Of a stretch of DNA of 64,000 nt, positions 26,231-36,079 are shown in pieces. The notes beneath the pieces were generated by a model. That model did not search any database. It was not told the DNA's origin and worked only from the letters and a program-made list of their open reading frames with translations. The number at the start of each line of letters is the position of its first letter. Position 1 is the stretch's first letter. Source of the stretch: Hyphococcus sp. (GTDB lineage Bacteria > Pseudomonadota > Alphaproteobacteria > Caulobacterales > Parvularculaceae); contig JAJFGF010000004.1 in the NCBI GenBank assembly GCA_021776245.1, positions 62,001 to 126,000 on the forward strand. The letters are read 5' to 3'. Both the position numbers and the translations under genes were made by a program.

Positions 26231-27541
26231 ATGGGACTTTCTTCTTCGCTCAATGCGGGCGTTATGGGTCTGGCGGTCAATGCCGTTAAGCTCGGGACTA
26301 TTTCGGACAATATCGCGAATTCAAAGACATTTGGCTACAAAAGGTCCGATGCGGAATTTCGGGATATGGTGCTGTCGCAAACAGCGGGCTCCTTTTCAGC
26401 CGGCGGCGTCAATGCGACCGCTTTTCGTGATGCGGGACAACAGGGCTCGCTGACAACAACATCAAATTCCACGGATATTTCGATCAGCGGCGGCGGCATG
26501 CTCCCCGTCACGGGCGTTGGCGACTTGAACGTTGCACCCTCGGCGCGCGAATTACGGCTAACGTCAACGGGATCTTTTTCGGCGGACGAATCTGGTTACT
26601 TGCGAACGATCGGCGGCAATTTTCTCATGGGATGGCCTGCTGACGCCAGTGGCGCCATTCCAACCCAGCCGCGCGATAGTGTCTCCGGACTTGAGCCGGT
26701 CCGCGTAAACTTAAATCAGTTTGCAGCGTCACCGACCTCGCTCATCAGCCTCGGCGTAAACCTGCCGGCGACAGAAACCGAAGCGGGCGCTGGAGGCGCA
26801 GCGCTCAGTCTGCCGACTGAATATTTTGATACGCTTGGCAGATCGCAGACACTGACAACTGTGTATACGCCTGTCGTGCCGGCAACCGGATCCAGCAATG
26901 AGTGGAACGTCGACATCCTTGACGGCGCCAGCGCCACGCCGCTGGTCCCGATAGGATCGTTCAATGTGACCTTCGATTCCAGCGCGGCTGCGGGCGGGTC
27001 GGTCGCTACAGTAACGCCGAGCGGCGGCGCCACATTTGATGCGGTGACCGGCAATATTCAGGTTTCAACAGCCAGCGGCACCCTCGATCTTGCGGTCGCT
27101 GGCGCAACGCCGGGATCGTCGCCCATGACCCAATTGGCGGCCAGCTTTGCACCTCTGAACGTTTCCAAAGACGGCGCGCCGATCGGTAACCTGAGCAGTC
27201 TTGAAATCGACGACAAGGGTTTTCTGGAAGCGGTTTTTGACACAGGCTTCCGCCGCACAATTTACCAAATCCCTGTTGCCAATGTCCCGAACTTTAAGGG
27301 ACTGGTCGCGGCGGGCAACGCTTCTTTTCAGGTATCTCAAGATAGCGGCGACTTCTTTCTCTGGGATGCAGGTGACGGTCCTGTTGGGCTAACCGTTGGG
27401 TTTTCCTTGACTGAGTCTACAACGGACATCGCTCAGGAACTGACTGATCTCATTGAGACCCAGCGCGCTTATTCATCGAATGCAAAAATCATTCAGACTG
27501 TTGACGAGATGTTGCAGGAAACAACTGACATCATTCGTTAA
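26231..27541 (+). CDS. flgE: Flagellar hook protein FlgE
   Basis: 436 residues from ATG 26231 (GGAGAT upstream). The N-terminal hook/rod block is SLNAGVMGLAVNAVKLGTI with NIANSKTFGYKR, and the C-terminal helix ends with IETQRAYSSNAKIIQT, the standard pattern of axial proteins. It builds the hook outside the cell after export. The middle is variable, rich in Ser and Thr. It is first of the flgE-K-L-I run. Confidence 0.93.
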   Translation: MGLSSSLNAGVMGLAVNAVKLGTISDNIANSKTFGYKRSDAEFRDMVLSQTAGSFSAGGVNATAFRDAGQQGSLTTTSNSTDISISGGGMLPVTGVGDLNVAPSARELRLTSTGSFSADESGYLRTIGGNFLMGWPADASGAIPTQPRDSVSGLEPVRVNLNQFAASPTSLISLGVNLPATETEAGAGGAALSLPTEYFDTLGRSQTLTTVYTPVVPATGSSNEWNVDILDGASATPLVPIGSFNVTFDSSAAAGGSVATVTPSGGATFDAVTGNIQVSTASGTLDLAVAGATPGSSPMTQLAASFAPLNVSKDGAPIGNLSSLEIDDKGFLEAVFDTGFRRTIYQIPVANVPNFKGLVAAGNASFQVSQDSGDFFLWDAGDGPVGLTVGFSLTESTTDIAQELTDLIETQRAYSSNAKIIQTVDEMLQETTDIIR

Positions 27542-27566
27542 CGCATAAACTGACGGCGGCCATCGC

Positions 27567-29042
27567 ATGACGATTTCTCAAGCGCTTTCGAACGCAAATT
27601 CCGGCCTGGCCGCCGCAGGCCGGAGCGCCAGCGTCACCGCAAACAACATCTCCAATGCTCTTACTGAGGGGTACAACCGACGCGATGTTGTGCTGAGCGA
27701 GCGAGCCGCGCTCGGCTCAGGCGGCGGTGTAACTATTTCTGGCGTGACGCGAACCGCCAATCCCGCCCTGACTTTGGAACGACGCGGTGCAGATGCTGAA
27801 TTTGCGCGCAATGACGCCGAAGCGTCAGCTCTTGCACGAATCAGCAATCTCCTCGGTGCGCCTGAAGATCCGAATGCGCTTTTTGAGAAATATGCGCGGC
27901 TCGACACATCATTGCGCGCGCTTGCAAATGCACCCGACATCTCTACTGCACAGCAAGACAGCGTCACCGCCGCTGCGACACTTGCCAACACGTTCAATAA
28001 GATTTCCAGCGCTTACCAACAAATTCGCGTTGAGGCCGACGCGGAAATTGAGCAGCGCGTCAATGCCGTAAACGTGGCGTTACAAGAGATCGACAAACTG
28101 AATACTGCAATTCAGCGCGCAACCGTAACGGGTAGCGATGCTTCAGGTTTTACAGACCAACGCCAGCGACTTATCGATCAGGTCAATGAAAGCATCCCTG
28201 TCAGAGAGCTCCAGCGCGAAAATGGCGTTATAGAACTTATGTCTCATCAGGGCGTATTTCTGCTCTCCGGAGAGGCGCGGACTGTTCAGTTCACGCAATC
28301 GCCTGTTATCACAGATCAATCCTCTTATAATAGCGGTGCAGGAGCTTTATCCGGATTGTCGGTCGATGGCATAAACATCACGCCAGGCGGGACGGGCTCA
28401 CAAGGTGTAACGGAAGGGGCCATCGCCGGCCTCATTGCCGTCCGTGACCGGATCGTGCCGGAAATGTCTCTGGCGCTTGACTCGCTGGCATTTGAACTCG
28501 TTGAGCGCTTTTCTGACCCCGCGCTTGATCCAACTTTGGCGCCCGGAGCGCCCGGCATCTTTACCGACGCCGGAGCGGCCGCCGACCCGACAATGCTGGT
28601 TGGCGTCGCCGGACGAATTACAATCAATGCGGCCATTGATACAGCCGCGGGCGGCGAAGCGCGCCGCTTGCGCGACGGCCTCGGCTCTGCTGCGCCGGGC
28701 CCGGCCGGCTCCGACATCTTTGTTCGCGCTTTAATAGACACGATGAGTGTTGCGCGCACGCCGCCTGCCGAGCTTCAGTCCGGGCGCGATCTTGGCGCAG
28801 CGGAAGGCGCAGCACATTTGACTTCACTTGCGGGGGCAGCCCGCGCGACCGCCAATTTACGCATTGAGTCTGCACAAATTCTCGCAGAGCGCCTCAGTGA
28901 TGCTGAAAAACTTGAAACCGGTGTCGATACCGACCGGGAATTACAGAACATTCTGGCGATCGAACAGGCCTATGCAGCAAATGCGAGGGTAATCCAGGTC
29001 GTCGACCAAATGATAGAAAGTTTGCTTGAGGCAGTCAGATGA
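27567..29042 (+). CDS. flgK: Hook-filament junction protein FlgK
   Basis: 491 residues. The N-terminus TISQALSNANSGLAAAGR and NNISNALTEGYNRR, and the C-terminus IEQAYAANARVIQVVDQM, are the conserved axial parts. It joins the hook to the filament with FlgL. It lies 25 bases behind flgE and overlaps flgL by four bases (ATGA). Confidence 0.93.
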   Translation: MTISQALSNANSGLAAAGRSASVTANNISNALTEGYNRRDVVLSERAALGSGGGVTISGVTRTANPALTLERRGADAEFARNDAEASALARISNLLGAPEDPNALFEKYARLDTSLRALANAPDISTAQQDSVTAAATLANTFNKISSAYQQIRVEADAEIEQRVNAVNVALQEIDKLNTAIQRATVTGSDASGFTDQRQRLIDQVNESIPVRELQRENGVIELMSHQGVFLLSGEARTVQFTQSPVITDQSSYNSGAGALSGLSVDGINITPGGTGSQGVTEGAIAGLIAVRDRIVPEMSLALDSLAFELVERFSDPALDPTLAPGAPGIFTDAGAAADPTMLVGVAGRITINAAIDTAAGGEARRLRDGLGSAAPGPAGSDIFVRALIDTMSVARTPPAELQSGRDLGAAEGAAHLTSLAGAARATANLRIESAQILAERLSDAEKLETGVDTDRELQNILAIEQAYAANARVIQVVDQMIESLLEAVR

Positions 29043-30040
29043 CACTAACGGGATTTCCCAACGCGCTTCAATTCAGCCGATTAAATAGCGCCATCAGCAA
29101 TCTCAAAACGCTGAGCGAAGAAGCGCGCGTTGAGCTGGTTACGCAACGCCCTGCAGATATGAAAACCGCTCTCGGCGCCAGCATTGGTGACGTTCAACTC
29201 TTGCGTAAGTCAATTGACGATATCGGCGCATTCGCGATTGCGACGAATCGCGCACTCGGACGTGCTGCAACAGCGCAGCTGGCCTTGAACAGCGCCAATG
29301 CCAACACGGCACAAATCAGTGTTGAAGTTCTCGACGCAGTTGGCACCAGCAATGAAGTGAGTGTTGGGCTTGCCGGTGACGACGCGCGACGTCAACTTGA
29401 GGTTGCTATCGCCGCGTTAAACAAACGGTTTGAAGGCCGGGCGCTTTTTGCGGGAGATGCCGTCGATCAATCGCCGATTGCCGATGCTGATACGCTATTG
29501 ACCGATATTGACGCAATCTATGCGGCCGCCGCGGATGCAACACAGTTGGCGACCGATCTGGATTTTTATTTCAATGACCCGACCGGGGGCTTTGCCACAA
29601 ATATTTACCAGGGCGGCGCCGGTGAAGCGCCCCGTGTGGAAGTGGGCGAAGGTGAAGTCATCGCCTACAGCGCAAAAGCTGACGAAGCAGCGGCGCGCGA
29701 TCTACTGCGCAGCCTGTCCACCATCGTCGTTGCTTCTGGAAAAGGCCCGTCTGTCGACCGGGACACAACGCTGAAAGCGGCGGCTGTCAAGTTGGTCGAG
29801 GCGGGCAATGGCATCACCAATATTCAAGCGCGCATTGGCGGCGCCGAAGGACGCATGCAGCTCGCGCTGACAACGCTCGACGCCGAAAATACTGCGCTTG
29901 GCCTTGCCTATAATGAGCGCGTTTCGCGGGATCCATATGAGGCGGCGGCGAGATTGCAGCAACTTGAGTCGCAGTTAGAGTCGGCTTTTATATTGTCGGC
30001 GCGGGTTTCACAATTAACGCTGGTCAATTTCCTACGATAG
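29039..30040 (+). CDS. flgL: Hook-filament junction protein FlgL
   Basis: 333 residues of flagellin-like fold. The N-terminus has FSRLNSAISNLKTLSEEA and the C-terminus ARLQQLESQLESAFILSAR, near-flagellin helices. It forms the second junction layer between hook and filament. The overlap with flgK and the gap of ten bases to flgI show one transcript. Confidence 0.88.
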   Translation: MTLTGFPNALQFSRLNSAISNLKTLSEEARVELVTQRPADMKTALGASIGDVQLLRKSIDDIGAFAIATNRALGRAATAQLALNSANANTAQISVEVLDAVGTSNEVSVGLAGDDARRQLEVAIAALNKRFEGRALFAGDAVDQSPIADADTLLTDIDAIYAAAADATQLATDLDFYFNDPTGGFATNIYQGGAGEAPRVEVGEGEVIAYSAKADEAAARDLLRSLSTIVVASGKGPSVDRDTTLKAAAVKLVEAGNGITNIQARIGGAEGRMQLALTTLDAENTALGLAYNERVSRDPYEAAARLQQLESQLESAFILSARVSQLTLVNFLR

Positions 30041-30050
30041 AGAGTTCATC

Positions 30051-31157
30051 GTGTTTATTCGAATTATTATCATTCTCATATTTTCTGTTTTCGCATGTGT
30101 ACAATCAGCATCTGCAGATGTGCGCATCAAGGACATCAGCAATTTTGAGGGCGTTCGCGGCAACGATCTTGTCGGATACGGCCTTGTCGTCGGCCTTGAC
30201 GGCACAGGCGATGGCGTCCGCAATTCCCCTTATACTGAAGAGGCGATGTCCAGCCTACTGGAACGGTTGGGCGTCAATGTTCAAGGTGAGGAATTCCGTC
30301 CGCGCAATGTCGCCGCAGTCGTCGTTACGGCCACCCTTCCCCCATTCGCGCGCGCGGGTTCACAAATTGATATTTCAGTATCGGCCATTGGTGACGCCAC
30401 AAACCTTCTTGGCGGCACCCTGATTATGACCCCGCTCAACGCCGGCGACGGTAAAATCTACGCAGTTGCGCAAGGACCAGTGCTCGCAAGCGGTTTCAGC
30501 GCCGAAGGCGACGGCGCATCGGTCACTTTTGGCGCACCAACAACAGGCAGCATACCGCAAGGCGCGCGCGTCGAGCGCGAGGTCGATTTCAATTTCTCCG
30601 AAATGAAAACCCTGCGCCTGGCTTTGCGCACCCCGGATTTCACTACAGCGGCGCGCGTCGAAGCGGCGATCAACAGCACATTCGGCCAGCCATTGGCGGA
30701 GATGCTCGATCCCGGTACAATTCGCATCGACCTTGCGGGCGCCCCCTTGCGCCCGGTGCATTTGATGGCGCAAATCGAAAATGTGCGTGTCTCACCGGAG
30801 CAAAAAGCCCGCGTCGTCATTGATCAAAAATCTGGAACTGTCGTCCTTGGATCCAATGTTAAGATCTCGCGTGTCGCCATCACCCAGGGCAATTTAGCGA
30901 TTACGGTGCGCGAGACGCCAATTGTCTCCCAGCCCAATCCCTTCTCACGCCGCGGTGATACTATCGTCTTGCCCGATACGACCATTACCGTGGATCAAAA
31001 TTCGGACCGCCGCATTGCCATGATCGAGGAAAATGTATCGCTCTCCGACCTCATTGAGGGACTAAACGCACTTGGCGTCGGGCCGCGCGAACTCATCGAT
31101 ATATTAAAGTCGGTCAAAGCTGCCGGCGCTCTCCACGCTGAGCTGGTAGTGATGTAG
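30051..31157 (+). CDS. flgI: Flagellar P-ring protein FlgI
   Basis: 368 residues from a GTG start (AGAGAG upstream). A signal peptide (FIRIIIILIFSVFACVQSASA) is followed by the conserved start of the mature protein VRIKDISNFEGVRGN and the block GYGLVVGLDGTGD. It is exported to the periplasm and forms the ring in the peptidoglycan layer. It is last of the flgE-K-L-I run. Confidence 0.94.
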   Translation: MFIRIIIILIFSVFACVQSASADVRIKDISNFEGVRGNDLVGYGLVVGLDGTGDGVRNSPYTEEAMSSLLERLGVNVQGEEFRPRNVAAVVVTATLPPFARAGSQIDISVSAIGDATNLLGGTLIMTPLNAGDGKIYAVAQGPVLASGFSAEGDGASVTFGAPTTGSIPQGARVEREVDFNFSEMKTLRLALRTPDFTTAARVEAAINSTFGQPLAEMLDPGTIRIDLAGAPLRPVHLMAQIENVRVSPEQKARVVIDQKSGTVVLGSNVKISRVAITQGNLAITVRETPIVSQPNPFSRRGDTIVLPDTTITVDQNSDRRIAMIEENVSLSDLIEGLNALGVGPRELIDILKSVKAAGALHAELVVM

Positions 31158-31618
31158 CCTGTCGGGTTTGCGGACCTGGTCAAATAAGCCAGATCGCCCG
31201 AAGCTGTAGATTCATTGGTGATCACGCCGGGTTTTCAAAAGACTCATCGCGAAACGGCCAATCGTCCGCACTTGAAAGCATCGCGTTCAACCGCGCCCGG
31301 GGCGCAGCAGCGAAAAGCAAATAACATGAAGCGGCGTCTTTCTGCAGGTTATCGTTTTTCCATGATGTTTCCAAAAAACCGGATCCCACTTTTCCCATCG
31401 TGCTCTGGTAACCGTCAGCACATAATGTGCGGTCGACGGCCAGGCCATCAACGCAAACCGTTTGGCGGCAGCGCCTATAATCATTTACATATGTGAGGCA
31501 AAATACCGCCAAACGCAGGATAATGCTGAATGCGGGGCCCGGCTTTGTTACAGGCGCCACAAGATAAAGTTCAATAGAGAGTTTGCGATTCGCGCTATTG
31601 GTTTTGTAGCTGCGTGCT
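31158..31618. other. Gene-free region between convergent flgI and fliG
   Basis: 461 bases. A 151-codon minus-strand frame crosses it but has no support and contains a copy of the dispersed repeat (31371-31396). A weak hairpin may end each operon. I see no gene here. Confidence 0.5.
31371..31396. repeat. Dispersed intergenic repeat, degenerate copy D
   Basis: AAAACCGGATCCCACTTTTC resembles the core of copies A, B and C. The element lies in the gap between flgI and fliG. Confidence 0.5.
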
Positions 31619-32686
31619 TTATTCGCCTTCCTCGCCCTCTTCGGTCGATGGAAGCGGGATGAGTTCCAAATCGCCATCGCGCGTCATTTTGCGCAGTGTG
31701 CTGATGAAAGCGCGCTGCGCGTCCTCACCTTGTTTCTGCTGGACTTCGTCCAATTCGGCAAGCTCTTCGCGATATTGCTCAGCCATCCGTTTGGAAATAT
31801 TGCCCAACAGGAAGTCGACCGTTTCCTGAGCATTCGCTTCGCCATACCGAATAGCCGCAAGCAGCACATCATGTTCTATTTCACGCAATAAAGCAGGCGC
31901 TGCTGCGGCCGGAACGCGTTGATGCAATTCCTCAAACGTAATAACGGACTTTCGCGCCTGGTCGCCGATTTCCTTGTCCGTTTCCTGCAAATATTCGAGA
32001 AACGCATCGCGTTTCGCGGCAGGCAGGAAATTGATGATTTCACCAACGACGGCGCCGGCATTCCCACCCGAAGGCTTGTTGGCCATAGGTTTTAGAAGGT
32101 CTTCTTCGACCGCCCAGGCGATTTCCCTGACAACCTCTTCAGAAGGCGGGCTTTTCCGCGCCATTTCGAGGAGAATATTTTTTGAAAAATCCGCATCGGC
32201 GTAGGTCAGAATTGCGGCTGTTTTCTCGATGCTCAACTTTGAAAGAATCGTCGCCGCAACCGGCATCCGCTCCGCCTGGACATATTCGGCAATCGTCTTG
32301 TCGTCAATTTCGCCGATGCGGACCCAAACTGAGTCCGACCCGCCGCCGGCAAGTTCAGATAGCACACGGTTCACGCGCTCTTCTTCCGCCAGTTCACCGA
32401 GAACACGGCGCGCCTCATCAATGCCGCCGGCAAGCTCGGCGCTCGATCCCTGAACTTCCGATACAAACTCAGCGGCAATGGCGTGCAATAGCTGCGGCGG
32501 CACGGTTTTCAACTCACTGAACGCTTTAGCGAATGCGCGCAATTGGGCGTCGTTGATTTCATCGACAATCGCCGTCGCCGTTTCCGCGCTGAGCGACGCC
32601 AAGATGATCGCCGCCTTCTGGGCTTTGGTGATGCCGGGCTCTGATTTGATATTTGCCAGGCTGTTTTTCGGTTTTGCTTGTCCCAT
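31619..32686 (-). CDS. fliG: Flagellar motor switch protein FliG
   Basis: 355 residues with the three-part FliG layout: an N-terminal domain (ITKAQKAAIILASLSAE near residue 19), a middle domain and a C-terminal domain around LLREIEHDVLLAAIRYGE that carries the charged residues touching MotA. It sits on the MS ring and takes up torque. It is the last gene of the fliF-H-N-P-G operon; its start overlaps the fliP stop by one base (TAATG). In most genomes fliG directly follows fliF. Confidence 0.92.
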   Translation of the reverse strand: MGQAKPKNSLANIKSEPGITKAQKAAIILASLSAETATAIVDEINDAQLRAFAKAFSELKTVPPQLLHAIAAEFVSEVQGSSAELAGGIDEARRVLGELAEEERVNRVLSELAGGGSDSVWVRIGEIDDKTIAEYVQAERMPVAATILSKLSIEKTAAILTYADADFSKNILLEMARKSPPSEEVVREIAWAVEEDLLKPMANKPSGGNAGAVVGEIINFLPAAKRDAFLEYLQETDKEIGDQARKSVITFEELHQRVPAAAAPALLREIEHDVLLAAIRYGEANAQETVDFLLGNISKRMAEQYREELAELDEVQQKQGEDAQRAFISTLRKMTRDGDLELIPLPSTEEGEEGE

Positions 32687-33441
32687 TACGCATATCCCCG
32701 GATAAGAGCGCCCGAAACCGCAACCCAGCCATTAGTCAGCACGATAAAGGCGACTTTAAACGGCAGCGATACGATCGCCGGCGGCACCATCATCATCCCC
32801 ATCGCCATCAATATTGACGCGACCAGCAGATCGATCACAAGAAAAGGAAGGATGACCACAAAACCGATCATAAAAGCGCGCTGAATTTCAGAAAGCACAA
32901 AGGCAGGAACAAGCAGCGACAAAGGCGGCGCGTCAAGATTGAGGGCGACGTCCTGAACCCGAGACTCGTTGAGCGTCAACAGCGCTTCGCTGTCAACACG
33001 CGCCTGCATGAAAGTCTTAAACGGCGTCATTGTCTTTTCGAACGCTTGCTGTTCTGAAATCTCCTGTTCCAGCAAGGGTTGAACCCCGGACGCCCAAGCG
33101 TCTTTGAACACTGGCTCCATGACAAAATATGTCAAAAACAAAGCAATGCTGACAATTAGCATATTAGGCGGCGCTTGCTGCAACCCAATGCCCTGGCGCA
33201 GAATCGAAAACACAATAAGGATGAACGGCAGACAGGTAACCATCATCGCAACGCCCGGCGCCAGGCTTAGAACCGTTACCAAGAGGAAGATTTGAATGAT
33301 GCGCTCTGTCAGGCCGCCTGCCGCCAATTCAGCCCCCATGGCGGCGTCAACCGGCGCCGGCGCGCCCTGCGCCGCAACAGGTCCTGTTGCGATCAATGCA
33401 ATGAACAAGCCGCCCAGAATTATCGTACTAATGCGACGCAT
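32686..33441 (-). CDS. fliP: Flagellar export gate protein FliP
   Basis: 251 residues from ATG 33441, which begins a signal peptide (MRRISTIILGGLFIALIA) as usual for FliP; a longer frame from TTG 33480 is less likely. The conserved blocks are VATVL-type helix MMVTCLPFILIVFSILRQ, and the C-terminal PFLVIDLLVASILMAMGMMM. It forms the core of the type III export pore with FliQ and FliR. It overlaps the end of fliN or starts just after it. Confidence 0.93.
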   Translation of the reverse strand: MRRISTIILGGLFIALIATGPVAAQGAPAPVDAAMGAELAAGGLTERIIQIFLLVTVLSLAPGVAMMVTCLPFILIVFSILRQGIGLQQAPPNMLIVSIALFLTYFVMEPVFKDAWASGVQPLLEQEISEQQAFEKTMTPFKTFMQARVDSEALLTLNESRVQDVALNLDAPPLSLLVPAFVLSEIQRAFMIGFVVILPFLVIDLLVASILMAMGMMMVPPAIVSLPFKVAFIVLTNGWVAVSGALIRGYA

Positions 33442-33461
33442 CTTTTTTGTTGTCCCGTTCC

Positions 33462-33803
33462 TCAGGCCACAGAATCGCAAATTTGCACAAGGCGAATGCC
33501 AATTGCGGTCTCATTTTCTTCAGCATTGACCAGCTCGCCGCGCGCAATCAGTCGGTCACCGACGTAAATCTCCGCTGGGTCATCAATCTTTGCGTCAAGT
33601 TCGACGACTGATTCCGGCGTCAGATTCATCAGCTCCTGTATGGTCAGCCGCGCTTTGCCGACCGAAACCACAATCTGCACCGGCAAATTCAGAATGTTCG
33701 CATTACGGATGTCTGGCGGCGCGGCGTCAGCTGCACCCGTAGCCGTCATGTCGATTTCATCTTCGTGGTTCGCTGATGCGGCCTGCGTATCCTGATCCGT
33801 CAT
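33462..33803 (-). CDS. fliN: Flagellar motor switch protein FliN
   Basis: 113 residues. A variable acidic start is followed by the SpoA domain: LNLPVQIVVSVGKARLTIQE, VVELDAKIDDPAEIYV and LIARGELV. It forms the bottom of the C-ring. The size is normal for a single-domain FliN. It lies four bases behind the fliH-like gene. Confidence 0.9.
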   Translation of the reverse strand: MTDQDTQAASANHEDEIDMTATGAADAAPPDIRNANILNLPVQIVVSVGKARLTIQELMNLTPESVVELDAKIDDPAEIYVGDRLIARGELVNAEENETAIGIRLVQICDSVA

Positions 33804-33806
33804 TCC

Positions 33807-34412
33807 CTACTCCTCATTTGGATTTTCTTTTTCGCCCAGGATGCGCAAGATGTCGGTGATCACAGCGTCCGGATCGTAAAACATGCCGCCACTGGTCCAA
33901 CTAATATCAACGGCGTTGGGGTTGAGTTGGCCGTCGGTTTCAATCGAAATTTTGGCCGCATCGCTGACATCTTCTGCATCGCCCAGCGCAAGATCATCAG
34001 CCAGTTCCGGATGAATACGGATCGTTACCGGCTGTTTCTTGCGGACCGTATTTTTTTGAATAATCGCGTTAATTTCCGCGAGCGTCGACAGCCGCGCAAT
34101 TGACGGCGCCAAAGCTGCGAATAGTTGTTCAATCAGCGCCGCGCAATCATTCCGGCAGCGTTCATCAATGTCGCGCAACGCATTTTTTAGCCCAGCGCCA
34201 ATGGTTGCAAGATGCGCCCTTTCAGCCTCAAGGCGTTCAGCGCATTCCGCCGCTCCTTCCGCATATCCAGCTTTATAATTGGCGCTCAATTTATCAATTG
34301 GGTTAGCGCGGATAAGCGGCGCGGCGCCGATCGCGGTAAGCGTTGGGATTTTCAGCGCTTCGCCAGTCTTGTGCGCGCCTGTGGATTTTAGTTCTGCAAG
34401 CGCCGCCATCAT
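33807..34412 (-). CDS. fliH: FliH-like export regulator
   Basis: 201 residues. It has no strong motif, but it has the helical, charged character of FliH and lies between fliF and fliN where fliH is expected. FliH binds FliI and steers it to the export gate. A conserved C-terminal part (VTIRIHPELADDLALGD) resembles other alphaproteobacterial FliH proteins. It overlaps the end of fliF by four bases. Confidence 0.7.
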   Translation of the reverse strand: MMAALAELKSTGAHKTGEALKIPTLTAIGAAPLIRANPIDKLSANYKAGYAEGAAECAERLEAERAHLATIGAGLKNALRDIDERCRNDCAALIEQLFAALAPSIARLSTLAEINAIIQKNTVRKKQPVTIRIHPELADDLALGDAEDVSDAAKISIETDGQLNPNAVDISWTSGGMFYDPDAVITDILRILGEKENPNEE

Positions 34413-35947
34413 GCAGCCTCTTCGATGTCGCCAAGCCAGGATTTAAGAACATTTGTTGTCGCATCCTTATCAGCTGACGCTAATTGCCTCAGTTCCTCGA
34501 CAGGTGTTTTCGTTTGTTCGATTTGCGCCGTATTGATTGGTATTTCGGGCAACGCCTGGGCTGGCGCCGCGGCCGCGACAGGCGCAGCTTCCGAAGGCGA
34601 TTGCATCAAGACCGGGCGCAAGACAAACAACGCCAAAGCCAGAACGACAATTGCCGGAATTAAAACCTGCATGATCGCAACAAGATTGTTCGTCAAATAA
34701 TCCATGACGCCGCCAGGTTCCACAAACGGACCATCCGATGTGATTTCGTGAAACGTCATTGATTTGACGGTAACGAGGTCACCGCGGGATTCGTTAAATC
34801 CGATCGATGCTTTGACCAGCTCGCCGATTGATTCGAGTTCTTGCGCCGGGCGCGGCTCGATTACGCCCTCCTCGCCAATCGGCGCCGGTTCGTTTATCAA
34901 GACTGCAACATGGACACGCGATATTCCGCCTGGCAATTTTTCACGCTGGCGATTTATCTCCGAAATATCAAACCGCGTTGTTTCATTTGTTTCTGATCGT
35001 TGCGAGCTGGACGACGATTGCGCACTTCCGGCGTCGCCCTCGGGCAAGTTGCTTGCAACTGTTACAGCGCCGCTTCCGCCATTGTCGTTTTGCTGAACAT
35101 CGGATGTTTCGCGTCCCATCATCACCCGGCTGTTCGGATCAAGGACGCGCTCAGAGACGGTTTCACGCTCGCGATCGAAATCCAACGCGACAGTAACACG
35201 CGCATTACCCGGACCAACTCGCGCCTCCAGCATGTCGCGCAGATTTTGCTCCATCGCGCGCGCCCGCTCGTCTTCATCCCCAGCAATCGCCGCTATCGAA
35301 TTTACAGCGCCCGGCCGTAACACGACGCCATAGGTGGAATCGAGCACTGCGACTTGCTCCGGTTCGAGATCGGTCACGGCCAGCGCAATCAGATAGCGCA
35401 TCGCGGTTGCCTGCCTTACATCAAGCCTGCCGCGTTTCATCGTTACCGTGACTGAAGCGCTCGGTGTTCGTCGTTGCCGGGAAAATGAAGATGTCTTGGG
35501 CACAGCCAGATGCACACGCGCCGCTCTGACGCCTGGCGTTGACAGGATGGTCCGCGCTAATTCCCCCTCCTTGGCGCGCCAATAGGCGGCGTCAAACATT
35601 TCTGCAGTTGTTGCAAAGCCGTTTATTTCCTCAAGCAATTCAAAGCCCGGCTGACCCTGTTGCGGCAGTCCCTGACGCGCGAGCGCCATACGTACTGAAT
35701 CGCGTTTTGTCTCGGGCACATATATTGTGTCACCGCGCACATTAGCGCGGACATCCATCGCTTCCAGGGCGCTCAACACATCGCCGGCGGCGCCAGCGTC
35801 GAGACCGCCGTAAAGCATCGCCATTGGAGGCGTTGAAACTGCTGACATCAAAGTCCCGAAGCCGGCAAAAGTCGCGAGCAAGACGCCCGCAAGAATTGCT
35901 TTTTGCTGCGTTGACCACCGACTCCAAATAGACGCAAGTTTAGACAT
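34409..35947 (-). CDS. fliF: Flagellar MS-ring protein FliF
   Basis: 512 residues with the family layout: an N-terminal membrane helix (KAILAGVLLATFAGFG), a large periplasmic part with the ring-building motifs (LYGGLDAGAAGDVLSAL and ARVHLAVPKTSSFSR), a second helix near residue 425 (VAIMQVLIPAIVVLALAL), and a C-terminal tail that binds FliG. It is the first ring to be built. It leads the fliF-H-N-P-G operon. Confidence 0.93.
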   Translation of the reverse strand: MSKLASIWSRWSTQQKAILAGVLLATFAGFGTLMSAVSTPPMAMLYGGLDAGAAGDVLSALEAMDVRANVRGDTIYVPETKRDSVRMALARQGLPQQGQPGFELLEEINGFATTAEMFDAAYWRAKEGELARTILSTPGVRAARVHLAVPKTSSFSRQRRTPSASVTVTMKRGRLDVRQATAMRYLIALAVTDLEPEQVAVLDSTYGVVLRPGAVNSIAAIAGDEDERARAMEQNLRDMLEARVGPGNARVTVALDFDRERETVSERVLDPNSRVMMGRETSDVQQNDNGGSGAVTVASNLPEGDAGSAQSSSSSQRSETNETTRFDISEINRQREKLPGGISRVHVAVLINEPAPIGEEGVIEPRPAQELESIGELVKASIGFNESRGDLVTVKSMTFHEITSDGPFVEPGGVMDYLTNNLVAIMQVLIPAIVVLALALFVLRPVLMQSPSEAAPVAAAAPAQALPEIPINTAQIEQTKTPVEELRQLASADKDATTNVLKSWLGDIEEAA

Positions 35948-36079
35948 TATTAACCCTACCCATCAGCGAACTGAACAGCATGAAGTTCGTTCAATTCGTG
36001 GTTAATTTCTCAGCAGTTCATTAATTTAAGGTTTACGATTGGTTGTATAGGGTGTGCGAATGCAACCTATGGTATTCAC
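35948..36079. promoter_or_regulatory. Divergent promoter region (fliF / fliL1)
   Basis: 132 bases with several TTAA elements, among them TTAA-TTTAAGG-TTTA and CATTAACCCTA, plus the shared CAACCTATGGT motif (36063-36073). CtrA-type control of both operons is plausible. Confidence 0.45.

Noticed and set aside
31222-31677. Minus-strand frame of 151 codons between flgI and fliG
   Set aside because: It overlaps the start of the fliG end region and contains a dispersed repeat; codon use and make-up are not gene-like.
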